Below, piece by piece: positions 36,429 through 44,476 of a stretch of 64,000 bases of DNA; position 1 is the first letter of the stretch, and every line of letters begins with the position of its first letter. This DNA comes from Chthonomonas sp. (GTDB taxonomy: Bacteria > Armatimonadota > Fimbriimonadia > Fimbriimonadales > Fimbriimonadaceae), in contig JAEURQ010000002.1 in the NCBI GenBank assembly GCA_016788425.1, positions 248,001 to 312,000 on the forward strand, given 5' to 3'. A model generated the notes under the pieces. The model was not told the DNA's origin. It did not search any database and worked only from the letters and a program-made list of their open reading frames with translations. The position numbers and the translations under genes are program-made.

Positions 36429-37976
36429 ATGCGTACCCTCGCTCTCCTCGTCGCTTTGGGCTCGACTCTCGCCTACGCGCAGAACACGGCCGCCGATCAA
36501 GAAAAGGTGATCCAACTTGGCAAGTCGCAAAACCAAGCGTACAAGCACCTCAAGACATTTACCGGCAAGTTTGGTCCGCGCTTGACCAGCTCGCCGAATC
36601 TGGCGAAAGCTCAAGAATGGGCGGTCGGCCAGTTTAAGTCGTGGGGTCTCAAGAACGTGCAGCTCGAAAAGTGGGGCGAAGTTCCGGTCGGCTTCTACCG
36701 CGGCAAAAACCAAGTGGTGCGCATGACCGCGCCCTGGAACATTGAATTCCAATTCACCACCCCGGCGTGGACGCCCGGAACGGCGGGCAAGCAGATGGTT
36801 CAACCCGTGCTCCAACCGGAAACCATGGAAGAGTTCGAAAAGATGAAGGCGACTCTGCCCGGCAAGTGGGTCATCATGACCCGCACCAGCGGCCTTCGCG
36901 GACCGCAAGGCGAAGCGGGTGCTGTTGAAAGGGCACTTGCCGAAATGCCGCTTGCGGGCCGAATCTACGGCACGAGCGATGAACGCGTTCACACCGGCGG
37001 TCGCTTCACGGGCCTCACCTGGGACAAGCTTCCGACCGTGCCCGAAGTGCGCATTCGCAAGAGCGACATGAAGGCGCTGGTTGCGGCTTACCGACGCGGC
37101 GGACCGACGCTCGAACTCAATATCGAAAACCATTTTGTGAAGGGTCCGGTCCCGCAGTACAACGTCATCGCCGATCTGCCGGGCTCGGAAAAGCCGGACG
37201 AAATGGTGATCGTGTGCGGCCACTTCGATTCGTGGAACGGCCCGGGTTCAGTCGGCGCCAATGACAACGGCACCGGCTCGAGCGTTACGCTCGAAGCCGC
37301 GCGCTTGCTCGCCAAGAGCGGCGTGAAGCCCAAACGCACGATTCGCTTCATTCTGTGGAGTGGGGAAGAGCAAGGCTTGCTCGGATCGCGCGCCTACGTC
37401 GAGAAGCATAAGGCCGAGCTCGGCAAAATCAGTGCCGTGTTCAACGACGATGGCGGGACGAACTACCAAGGCGGTTACAACATCCTGCCCGAAATGAAGG
37501 CGATGCTCGAACCGGCGATTGCGCCGACGCAAAGGGCCTTCCCGAACCTGCCGATGACGCTCCCGACCAGCCCGGCCGTGCCTCGCGGCGGAAGCAGCGA
37601 CCACGCGCCGTTCGTGTGGGCCGGCGTTCCCGCGTTCTTCACCATCGAATCGGGTCGCGCCGACTATGGCTACGTGTGGCACACGCAAAACGACAAGCCG
37701 GAGAACTCGATTGAGGAGTACCTGACGCAGAGCTCAAGCAACGCCGCATCGGTCGCGCTCTACGTGGCCAACGCGCCCGAACTCATGGGTCGCTTGCCGG
37801 TCACTCAACAGACGCTGCAAGTGCTCGCTCCGCCGGTGGGTGCGGCTCGCCATTACTTCCCGTTTGGCGAAGATCACGGTCACGAAAAGGACGGCAAGAA
37901 CGCGCACGACCACAACGACGAGTACTACGAGTACATGTACGATCTGCTCAAGCGGATCGGCGGGTCGATCAAGTAA
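36429..37976 (+). CDS. Exported M28-family metallopeptidase with His-rich tail
   Basis: A 515-residue zinc aminopeptidase/carboxypeptidase of family M28 with a signal peptide (MRTLALLVALGSTLAYAQ). The two-zinc site shows GHFDSW, NDNGTG, the catalytic glutamates in WSGEEQGLLGS, NDDGG and the late histidine in VWHTQND. The 200-residue N-terminal stretch contains a PA-like insertion (GKWVIMTRTSG). Near the C-terminus is a His-rich stretch (HGHEKDGKNAHDHNDEY), perhaps for metal loading. ATG 36429 is preferred because it starts the signal peptide. The last 8 nt overlap the convergent PP2C gene. Confidence 0.9.
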   Translation: MRTLALLVALGSTLAYAQNTAADQEKVIQLGKSQNQAYKHLKTFTGKFGPRLTSSPNLAKAQEWAVGQFKSWGLKNVQLEKWGEVPVGFYRGKNQVVRMTAPWNIEFQFTTPAWTPGTAGKQMVQPVLQPETMEEFEKMKATLPGKWVIMTRTSGLRGPQGEAGAVERALAEMPLAGRIYGTSDERVHTGGRFTGLTWDKLPTVPEVRIRKSDMKALVAAYRRGGPTLELNIENHFVKGPVPQYNVIADLPGSEKPDEMVIVCGHFDSWNGPGSVGANDNGTGSSVTLEAARLLAKSGVKPKRTIRFILWSGEEQGLLGSRAYVEKHKAELGKISAVFNDDGGTNYQGGYNILPEMKAMLEPAIAPTQRAFPNLPMTLPTSPAVPRGGSSDHAPFVWAGVPAFFTIESGRADYGYVWHTQNDKPENSIEEYLTQSSSNAASVALYVANAPELMGRLPVTQQTLQVLAPPVGAARHYFPFGEDHGHEKDGKNAHDHNDEYYEYMYDLLKRIGGSIK

Positions 37977-38793
37977 CCGCGTCAATCGCGGAGATGTGAA
38001 CAATCAGGGCGGTGGCGTTATCATGGCCACCGCCCATCATTGCGACCTGAATTAGGTCCCATGCCTGTTGGCTGGGCGCACCGCCACTCATAATCGCGGA
38101 AATCCGCTCCTCGCTCGCGCACTTGGTCACGCCGTCGGAGCACAGCAAGAACGTGTCGCCAGGAACCAAATCGAGGGTGAACACGTCGGGCCGGAAATCT
38201 TGCTCGTGGCCGATGCAGCGGGTCAGCACGTTGCGGTTCTGATGCAGTTCCGCTGCCTCTTCGGACATGATTCCGCCGTCCACCATCTCCTGCACCCAAC
38301 TATGGTCGTGAGTGACGCGCTCCAACTTCGCGTCGCGAACGCGGTAAATGCGGCTGTCGCCAACGTGCACGATGATGGCCTTGTCTTGGCAAATCGCGAC
38401 CGCTTCGAGGGTCGTGCCCATGCCGCGTCGCTGCGGAATCGTCGCCTGGATGTTGAGAATAAACCGCTGGGCGACATGAATCGCGGAGCGGGCCGCCTCT
38501 TCGGGATCGCTCCCAATGTGCTGGTAGTAGGCATCGATAAATGTTTTGGCGCTGGTTTCGCTGGCAATCTGCCCGGCGGCATGCCCGCCCATGCCGTCAC
38601 ACACCACAAACACCGAGCCGCGCGAGGCCAACTGTGCCTCATCGTTGGGGATATAAAACTCGAACTTATCCTCGTTGACCTCGCGGACGCGGCCAATGTC
38701 GGTCTTTCCGCCGACCACGAGGCGGGGAATCACCCTTAACTCCACGGGTGCGGCAAGTTCGGTGACGCTGAATTCAGCCGTGATGTCGTGCAT
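37969..38793 (-). CDS. PP2C-family Ser/Thr protein phosphatase
   Basis: A 274-residue Stp-type phosphatase. The metal-binding motifs are intact: GRVREVNEDKF, FVVCDGMGGHAAGQIAS, MGTTLEAV, VHVGDSRIYR, LCSDGVTK and GGHDNATALIV. Such enzymes reverse Hanks-type kinase phosphorylation. A kinase with a zinc-ribbon array is encoded 10 kb away, but no kinase is adjacent, so pairing is conjectural. ATG 38793 gives the shorter of two readings; the upstream one from 38961 runs antisense to the lipoprotein gene. Confidence 0.92.
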   Translation of the reverse strand: MHDITAEFSVTELAAPVELRVIPRLVVGGKTDIGRVREVNEDKFEFYIPNDEAQLASRGSVFVVCDGMGGHAAGQIASETSAKTFIDAYYQHIGSDPEEAARSAIHVAQRFILNIQATIPQRRGMGTTLEAVAICQDKAIIVHVGDSRIYRVRDAKLERVTHDHSWVQEMVDGGIMSEEAAELHQNRNVLTRCIGHEQDFRPDVFTLDLVPGDTFLLCSDGVTKCASEERISAIMSGGAPSQQAWDLIQVAMMGGGHDNATALIVHISAIDAVT

Positions 38794-38870
38794 GCAGTAA
38801 GTGTAGACGTAGGAACCGACCCGGTTAGTTGTGCCTTGCGTTTCGCCGGTCCGATTTGCTACAACATCGT

Positions 38871-39464
38871 ATGCGTTACGCACCTCTCGCTTTTGTCGCT
38901 CTCCTCGCCATCGGTTGTGGTTCGAAGGAAAAGGAGTCCATGGCTCCGGCGGCATCAACAACGGCTCCGCCCAATGTCGACACGTCCGGTTTCACGATGA
39001 CGATCCCGAGTAGCTGGGTTCCGATTGACCTGGAGAAAATGGATGCGGCGGCGGTGAAGGCCAAGCTGAAAGGAACCCAGTTTGAGGTGCGCGCCGCCGA
39101 TATGGAGAAGATGCGGTCCATGGTGAATTTCTTCGCCTTTGACGCAGACAACTCCAAGCCCGGCGTCTTCGCCAACATCAACGTCGTGTCCATGCCCGCG
39201 AATGCCTCAGTCGAGCAAATTATCGAAGCCAACATCAAGCAGATGAAATCAATGGACCCCACCGCTGAGGAAGTGAAGGGGCTGACCACATTGCCAAACT
39301 CAGCGGCGCTAACCTACACGATGATGGGGATGGACATGATCGCCGTGCTGGCCGTGCAAGGCGGCAAGCAGCACGTGATTACTTACAGCGCGCCTAAGGG
39401 CACGGACAAGGAAAAAATGAAGTCGATCCTCGGCCCGATCGCCGATTCCTTCCGCGGCAAGTAG
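38871..39464 (+). CDS. Putative lipoprotein of unknown function
   Basis: The 197-residue product begins with a signal peptide and lipobox (FVALLAIGCGS), then a Ser/Thr/Pro linker and a folded domain that starts FTMTIPSSWVPIDLEKM. The overall shape (short linker, TIPSSW, repeated amphipathic strands, final GPIADSFRGK) resembles PsbP/DcrB-like domains, but I would not assign the family on this. ATG 38871 is chosen over 38829 because it begins the signal peptide. A long hairpin follows the stop. Confidence 0.72.
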   Translation: MRYAPLAFVALLAIGCGSKEKESMAPAASTTAPPNVDTSGFTMTIPSSWVPIDLEKMDAAAVKAKLKGTQFEVRAADMEKMRSMVNFFAFDADNSKPGVFANINVVSMPANASVEQIIEANIKQMKSMDPTAEEVKGLTTLPNSAALTYTMMGMDMIAVLAVQGGKQHVITYSAPKGTDKEKMKSILGPIADSFRGK

Positions 39465-39480
39465 GTGTTTCGCTAACTTT

Positions 39481-39521
39481 ATTCGGTTAACGTCTCGGCA
39501 AACGGGCGTTAACCGAATTTT
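39481..39521 (+). terminator. Hairpin terminator after lipoprotein gene
   Basis: A perfect 12-bp inverted repeat (ATTCGGTTAACG at 39481-39492 and its complement at 39507-39518) encloses a 14-nt loop and is followed by a short T-run. The loop contains GCAAACGGG, which recurs directly at 39527-39535. Confidence 0.62.
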
Positions 39522-39570
39522 AATCCGCAAACGGGAGAAAATTTCGGGAAAGATTCGTCATAATAGACGA

Positions 39571-40884
39571 GTGAGCACTGAAACCAAAACCAAGAATCCC
39601 GCCTTTGAGACGCTTGCGCTTCACGGCGGCACGTCGCCCGACCCGACCACCAAGTCGCGGGCCATCCCGATTTACCAAACCACCAGCTACGTGTTCGACG
39701 ACACGAGCCACGCCGCACGCCTGTTCGGTCTGCAAGAGTTCGGCAACATCTACACCCGCCTGATGAACCCGACCACAGACGCGCTGGAGAAGCGGGTCGC
39801 GGCGCTCGAAGGCGGCACCCACGCGGTGGCGACCGCGAGCGGGCAAGCGGCGGAGGTTCTCGCGATCACCAACCTGGTGGAAGCGGGCGGCGAGATCGTG
39901 GCGAGCAACTCGCTGTACGGCGGCACTTACAACCTGCTGCACTACACGCTGCCGAAGATGGGCATCACGGTCAAGTTCGTTGACCCGAACGATCCCGACG
40001 CGTTCCGCGCGGCGGTGACGGACAAAACGAAGCTGTTCTACGGCGAAACTGTCGGCAACCCCAAGCTCGACACGCTCGACATCAAGGCGATCAGCGACAT
40101 CGGTCGCGAGTACGGCATTCCGTTGGCCGTGGATAACACGCTGCCCTCGCCCTATCTCGTTAACCCGATCGCGCATGGCGCGGCGGTGGTCATCCACTCG
40201 CTCACCAAGTTCATCGGCGGCCACGGCACCAGCATCGGCGGCATCATTGTGGATGGCGGCAACTTCGATTACGGTGCCAGTGGCCGTTTCCCGAATTTCA
40301 CCGAGCCCGACCCGAGCTACCACGGCCTCAAATTCTGGGAAGTCTTCGGCGATTTCCCCGGCCTCGGCAACGTGGCGTTCGGCCTCAAGGCGCGCGTCCA
40401 AGGGCTGCGCGACCAGGGTCAGTGCATCTCGCCATTCAACGCGTGGCAGATTCTGCAAGGCATCGAGACGCTGCACCTGCGCATGGAGCGGCATAGCACC
40501 AACGCGCAAAAGGTGGCCGAGTTCCTCGCCTCGCACCCGCTGGTCAGTTGGGTCAACTATCCTGGCCTGCCGGGGCACAAGGACCACGCCCGCGCCGAAT
40601 ACTATCACCCGCGCGGCTTGTTCGGCGGCATCCTCGGCTTCGGCGTTCGCGGCGGCTACGATGCGGCGATCAAGTTCATTGACAACCTGCAGGTGTTCTC
40701 GCTCCTGGCGAATGTCGGCGACGCCAAGTCGCTGGTCATTCACCCGGCGAGCACCACGCACCAGCAGCTGAACCCTGACGAACAGCTGAGCACGGGCGTC
40801 ACGCCCGACTTTGTCCGCCTCAGCATCGGCATCGAAAACATCGATGACCTGATCGCCGACCTCGACCAAGCTCTGCGCGCCTAG
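39571..40884 (+). CDS. metY: O-acetylhomoserine sulfhydrylase (MetY-type)
   Basis: This 437-residue PLP enzyme of the Cys/Met metabolism family makes homocysteine from O-acetylhomoserine and sulfide. Visible features are FETLALHGG, YTRLMNPTTDALEKRVAALE, the substrate loop VASNSLYGGTYNL, the PLP lysine in HSLTKFIGGHG, and the C-terminal HPASTTHQQL. The length is typical of MetY rather than the shorter MetB/MetC. It starts with GTG. No S-box or other obvious sulfur riboswitch is visible in the 106 nt upstream. Confidence 0.93.
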   Translation: MSTETKTKNPAFETLALHGGTSPDPTTKSRAIPIYQTTSYVFDDTSHAARLFGLQEFGNIYTRLMNPTTDALEKRVAALEGGTHAVATASGQAAEVLAITNLVEAGGEIVASNSLYGGTYNLLHYTLPKMGITVKFVDPNDPDAFRAAVTDKTKLFYGETVGNPKLDTLDIKAISDIGREYGIPLAVDNTLPSPYLVNPIAHGAAVVIHSLTKFIGGHGTSIGGIIVDGGNFDYGASGRFPNFTEPDPSYHGLKFWEVFGDFPGLGNVAFGLKARVQGLRDQGQCISPFNAWQILQGIETLHLRMERHSTNAQKVAEFLASHPLVSWVNYPGLPGHKDHARAEYYHPRGLFGGILGFGVRGGYDAAIKFIDNLQVFSLLANVGDAKSLVIHPASTTHQQLNPDEQLSTGVTPDFVRLSIGIENIDDLIADLDQALRA

Positions 40885-40897
40885 TCGCGGGCTTTCG

Positions 40898-40924
40898 CCA
40901 GCCGGGCCAGGCAGGCCCGGCTGG
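40898..40924. repeat. GC-rich hairpin between metY and ffh
   Basis: A perfect 11-bp inverted repeat (CCAGCCGGGCC at 40898-40908 with its complement at 40914-40924) around a 5-nt loop. It is not followed by T residues on the + strand, so its role as a terminator is doubtful. It could be an mRNA stability element. Confidence 0.5.
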
Positions 40925-40936
40925 TAAACTCATTCC

Positions 40937-42256
40937 ATGCTCGACAACCTCACGCGCCGGATCACTGGCGTGTTCGCCAACCTTCGCCGCAAGGGGCGCC
41001 TCACTGAGGACGACGTCACCGAAATGCTCCGGGAAATCCGGATTGCGCTGCTGGAAGCCGATGTCAACATCCTGGTCGCTAAGAAGTTCATCGCCCGCGT
41101 GAAGGAAAAGGCCGTCGGCGAGGAAGTCTACGGCAGCCTCAACGCCGACCAAACCCTCATCAAGATCGTCAAGGACGAGGTCGTCGAGATGCTCGGCGGC
41201 GACGAAGTGCGCATGAATTGGGGCTCGGCCCCGCCGACCGTAATCCTCATGTGCGGCTTGCAGGGTTCGGGAAAGACCACCACCACCGCCAAACTTGCGC
41301 GCTGGCTGAAGCAGCAAGGCAAAAAGCCGCTGCTCGCCGCGTGCGACCTCCAGCGTCCGGGCGCGATTACGCAGCTCCAGGTTCTTGGCGAGCAGGTCGA
41401 AGCGCCGGTGTTCGTCGGCGAACCCGGCCAAAGTCCGGTGCAAGTGGCCGAGGCCGCGCTCGCCCGGGCCAAACACATGTTCAACGATGTGCTGGTAGTG
41501 GATACCGCTGGCCGCCTGAGCATTGACGCCGAACTAATGACCGAGATTGGCAACGTCGCGAAGGCGGTTAAGCCGAACGAAGTGTTTTTGGTGCTGGATA
41601 GCACGACCGGACAAGAGGCCGTGAATGTCGCGCAAGCGTTCCACGAGCGGCTGCAAGTCACCGGCACTATCTTTACCAAGCTCGATGGCGATGCGCGCGG
41701 CGGGGCCGTGCTCAGCGTGCGCGAATCCACCGGCGTGCCGGTGCGCTTTATCGGCATCGGCGAGCAGACCGACGCGCTTGACCAGTTTTATCCCGAGCGC
41801 ATGGCGCAGCGCATCATCGGCATGGGCGACGTCATGGGCATCATCGAAAAGGCGGAGCAAGCGATTTCGCAAGAGGACGCCATGGCGATGGAAAAGACCG
41901 TGAAGAGCGGGGCCGTGGACTTCAATACTCTGCTCCAGCAATTCGCGATGATGCGCAAGATGGGAAGCTGGAAAAAGATCCTTGGCATGATCCCCGGCGT
42001 CACCAGCATGTTGCCCGAAGGCGCGATGGATAGCATCAAGGACGAGCAGATTTACCGGGTCGAGGCGATCATTTTGAGCATGACCGCCAAAGAGAGATCA
42101 AATCCGGATATACTTAATGGTTCAAGAAGAAAGCGAATTGCAATTGGCTCGGGCACGACCGTGGAAGAAGTGAACGCGCTGGTCAAACAGCTTTATGAAA
42201 TGCGTCGCACGTTTAAGGCGATGGGCAAAATGAAAATGCCCAAGCCGCGGCGGTGA
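40937..42256 (+). CDS. ffh: Signal recognition particle protein Ffh
   Basis: Ffh binds signal sequences and 4.5S RNA and targets ribosomes to the membrane. The 439-residue protein has the N-domain, G-domain P-loop GLQGSGKTTTTAKLA, DLQRPGA, DTAGRL and TKLDGDARGG, and a C-terminal M-domain with MGSWKKILGMIPGV and the SRP RNA-binding stretch RRKRIAIGSGTT. Unlike many bacterial Ffh proteins, the extreme C-terminus is short and only weakly methionine-rich. rpsP follows after 23 nt, the common ffh-rpsP arrangement. Confidence 0.96.
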   Translation: MLDNLTRRITGVFANLRRKGRLTEDDVTEMLREIRIALLEADVNILVAKKFIARVKEKAVGEEVYGSLNADQTLIKIVKDEVVEMLGGDEVRMNWGSAPPTVILMCGLQGSGKTTTTAKLARWLKQQGKKPLLAACDLQRPGAITQLQVLGEQVEAPVFVGEPGQSPVQVAEAALARAKHMFNDVLVVDTAGRLSIDAELMTEIGNVAKAVKPNEVFLVLDSTTGQEAVNVAQAFHERLQVTGTIFTKLDGDARGGAVLSVRESTGVPVRFIGIGEQTDALDQFYPERMAQRIIGMGDVMGIIEKAEQAISQEDAMAMEKTVKSGAVDFNTLLQQFAMMRKMGSWKKILGMIPGVTSMLPEGAMDSIKDEQIYRVEAIILSMTAKERSNPDILNGSRRKRIAIGSGTTVEEVNALVKQLYEMRRTFKAMGKMKMPKPRR

Positions 42257-42279
42257 TTGCGGACCGGAAACAAAGACTT

Positions 42280-42762
42280 ATGGTTAAGATTCGATTACGA
42301 AGAATGGGCAGCAAGGGACGACCCTTCTACCGCATCGTGGTGGCAAAGAGCGCCGCGGGCCGAGATGGGGCGTTCATCGACATTGTGGGTACCAGCAACC
42401 CCACGGCGAGCACCAACCGAACTCAGATTAACGAAGAGAAGGCCCTCAAGTGGCTTCTCAGCGGCGCTCAACCCACCGAGACCGTGGCCTACATGTTGAA
42501 GGCCGCCGGCGTGCTCGACAAGTTCTTTGAGCAACGCCCCGGCGCCAAGGCCAAGTACAAGAGCCTGGACAAGCGAACCGCCGCCATCAGCAAGGCAAGC
42601 ACCGTGGAAAAGGCTAAGGCCGAAGCCAAGACGGAAGAAGTCGTGGCTGAAGCGCCTGTCGCCGTGGAAGCACCCGCCGCCGAAGCTCCGGTTGCCGAAG
42701 CACCCGTGGCCGAAGCCCCGGTGACCGAGGCTGAAACCGCCGAAGCTCCGGCTGAAGCCTAA
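42280..42762 (+). CDS. rpsP: 30S ribosomal protein bS16 with long acidic Ala/Glu/Pro tail
   Basis: The first 85-90 residues are a normal bS16 (MVKIRLRRMGSKGRPFYRIV, DGAFIDIVGTSNP). The chain then continues for about 60 more residues of low complexity with repeats such as EAPVAEAPVAEAPV, giving 160 aa in total, almost twice the usual length. ATG 42280 is the conserved start. The khpA gene starts 16 nt downstream. Lower-complexity tails on ribosomal proteins occur in several phyla, and function here is unknown. Confidence 0.95.
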   Translation: MVKIRLRRMGSKGRPFYRIVVAKSAAGRDGAFIDIVGTSNPTASTNRTQINEEKALKWLLSGAQPTETVAYMLKAAGVLDKFFEQRPGAKAKYKSLDKRTAAISKASTVEKAKAEAKTEEVVAEAPVAVEAPAAEAPVAEAPVAEAPVTEAETAEAPAEA

Positions 42763-42777
42763 GCTGGCACACACTTT

Positions 42778-43014
42778 ATGAGCGCACAACTCGTTCAAAA
42801 GATCGTCGAACTCCTCGTCGCCGAACCGGAAGCAGTTTCGGTGGAAGAAGAGCATGACCGCGATGGCTTGACCTATCACGTTCGGGTCGCCCCGAACGAT
42901 GTCGGCAAGGTCATCGGCAAAAATGGTCGCGTCATTCAAGCGGTGCGCTTTGTGGTAAGCGCGGTCGCCGCCAAGAATCGCGAGCGAGCCTACGTCAAAG
43001 TCGTTACTGACTAA
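42778..43014 (+). CDS. khpA: RNA-binding KH-domain protein KhpA
   Basis: A 78-residue single KH domain with the GxxG loop VGKVIGKNGRVIQA. KhpA binds structured RNAs, often with KhpB/Jag, and affects cell-wall and translation functions in Gram-positive bacteria. It sits in the classic rpsP-khpA-rimM cluster, 16 nt after rpsP and 77 nt before rimM. Confidence 0.93.
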   Translation: MSAQLVQKIVELLVAEPEAVSVEEEHDRDGLTYHVRVAPNDVGKVIGKNGRVIQAVRFVVSAVAAKNRERAYVKVVTD

Positions 43015-43091
43015 CGGGCTTGAAGAAAGTCGTTTCCGGACACGCATCGAGTCGGCCTCGTCGCCCCCAAAGGGTTGACGAGGCCAAATTC

Positions 43092-43595
43092 ATGATCATC
43101 GGTCAGATTGTCGGCGAGTTCGGCCTCAAGGGCATGGTCAAGGTCGCGCCGATGACCGACTTCCCGGAGCGGTTTGAACCCGGCAACACCGTGTTCGTGC
43201 TGGAAACCCCGTACGAAATCCTCGATGTTCAGGTGCACAAGAGCCAGGTGCGCCTCAAGCTCAAGGGCATCACCAAGGTGGAGCAGGCCGAGGCGCTCAA
43301 GTGGGAAAGCGTTTGCGTCGCCGCCGACGATCGCCCCGAGCTCTACGAAGACGAATACTACACGCAAGACCTGGAGGGCCTCAGCCTCGTGCTCGAAAGC
43401 GGGCAAGTGGTGGGCAAAGTGGACCGGATTTTGGCCGGTCCCGCGCAGGACCTCATTGTCACCGGCGAGAACATGATCCCCATGGTCCGCGAATTCGTCC
43501 TGAAAATTGACATCAAAAAGGGGCAGATCGTGATCCGCCCCATTCCCGGTTTGCTCGACGACGCGGCCGTCGAGGCTCGCGGCTCGGTCGATTAA
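43092..43595 (+). CDS. rimM: Ribosome maturation factor RimM
   Basis: RimM binds bS19 and assists 30S head assembly. The protein (167 aa) has the N-terminal beta-barrel start MIIGQIVGEFGLKGMVKV and the C-terminal PRC-barrel (YYTQDLEGLSLVLESGQVVGKV). ATG 43092 has GAGG about 9 nt upstream and fits the family. An in-frame TTG at 43020 would add 24 atypical residues. trmD and rplS, which normally follow, are missing: a small convergent membrane-protein gene shares its TTAA stop. Confidence 0.93.
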   Translation: MIIGQIVGEFGLKGMVKVAPMTDFPERFEPGNTVFVLETPYEILDVQVHKSQVRLKLKGITKVEQAEALKWESVCVAADDRPELYEDEYYTQDLEGLSLVLESGQVVGKVDRILAGPAQDLIVTGENMIPMVREFVLKIDIKKGQIVIRPIPGLLDDAAVEARGSVD

Positions 43596-43795
43596 GGCAA
43601 GTATTTGCCGTTGCGGCCGCCCAGTGACTTGCCGCCGCTCATGCTGTAGATGGCGTACACCACCACACCCAGCACGGCCAGCGGAATGAGCACCTTGAAC
43701 GCGAAACCGAGCACGGTTCCGAGCAGCCCGATAACGATGTTGAAGGCAATGATCGCCAAAACGCCAATGATCACGACTCGCCAAATGTTCTTCAT
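43592..43795 (-). CDS. Small membrane protein of unknown function
   Basis: The 67-residue product has two hydrophobic segments (about residues 5-30 and 33-52) and a Gly/Lys-rich tail (SMSGGKSLGGRNGKYLP). An AGGA site lies 5 nt before ATG 43795, supporting this start over a longer antisense reading. No family is recognised. The stop overlaps the rimM stop within the palindrome TTAA. Confidence 0.68.
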   Translation of the reverse strand: MKNIWRVVIIGVLAIIAFNIVIGLLGTVLGFAFKVLIPLAVLGVVVYAIYSMSGGKSLGGRNGKYLP

Positions 43796-43951
43796 TGTTT
43801 TCCTACAGAGGAGAATACGTTGCGCGGCGTCGGGACGCATGCCGAAAGACCCAACTCGGCGCGCGGGCCAGTATTTTTGCGGGAAGGTTGGGCTGAGTGC
43901 GTCGTAATGTGCACCGTTGCCATAGAATAGAGGCGTGGTCAGTGTTTTGCA

Positions 43952-44476
43952 GTGGTGGTGGACTTGTTGAGGCGATCGGTCAGGTCGTCGACGCGGGGGC
44001 AAAAGGTGTTCCGCACCGTGCTTGACCAAGATGGTCGCTTTGCGATTAAGCTTCCCAGCGCGTGGAAGTACGTGTATGTCCGGACAGAGGCGGGGTTGTG
44101 GAAGAAGCTCTTCTTGGATGGCGAACCGATCGTCGTTCCCTCGGGCACTCCTAGCGGTGAAAGTTCCTTCAACTATATCGCGTGGGGCACGAGCCTCTCC
44201 GCTGGTCTCGGGAATTGGCAGGATTTGAAGATCGCTTATGGCGATGTGAATGAGAACAATTCTTTAAAGCGGACTGTCGGACCAGGTTCGGATCTAAGTG
44301 AAATGGACGCTCGGTTAGGGGCTCAAGTTAGAGTTTACGTCCCAAGCAATGATATGACAACTTTCAATTACAATCATCTTCACGATTTGAACCGCGATGG
44401 CGTAATCTCGAATATTGATTGGTCTGTTCTCCTAACTTCGGCGCCCAGTTCAACGCAAATGAATGGTGCAGAATGA
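43952..44476 (+). pseudogene. 5'-truncated fragment of a secreted dockerin-type protein
   Basis: The frame (174 codons from GTG 43952) has no signal peptide and no catalytic domain. It matches the C-terminal module of the GHL10-dockerin protein at 6.3-8.2 kb: a carboxypeptidase-regulatory-like unit (DQDGRFAIKLPSAWKYVYVR) then a linker and a dockerin-like calcium loop (HDLNRDGVISNIDWSVL). An in-frame stop at 43928-43930 closes the frame upstream. I read it as the remnant of a larger gene, or a cassette that lost its 5' part. Translation may still occur, since its stop overlaps the ATG of the next gene (ATGA). Confidence 0.6.

Noticed and set aside
39465-39570. A SAM or other sulfur riboswitch before metY
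   Set aside because: No S-box core or anti-terminator arrangement could be found; the hairpin present fits a terminator of the preceding lipoprotein gene.
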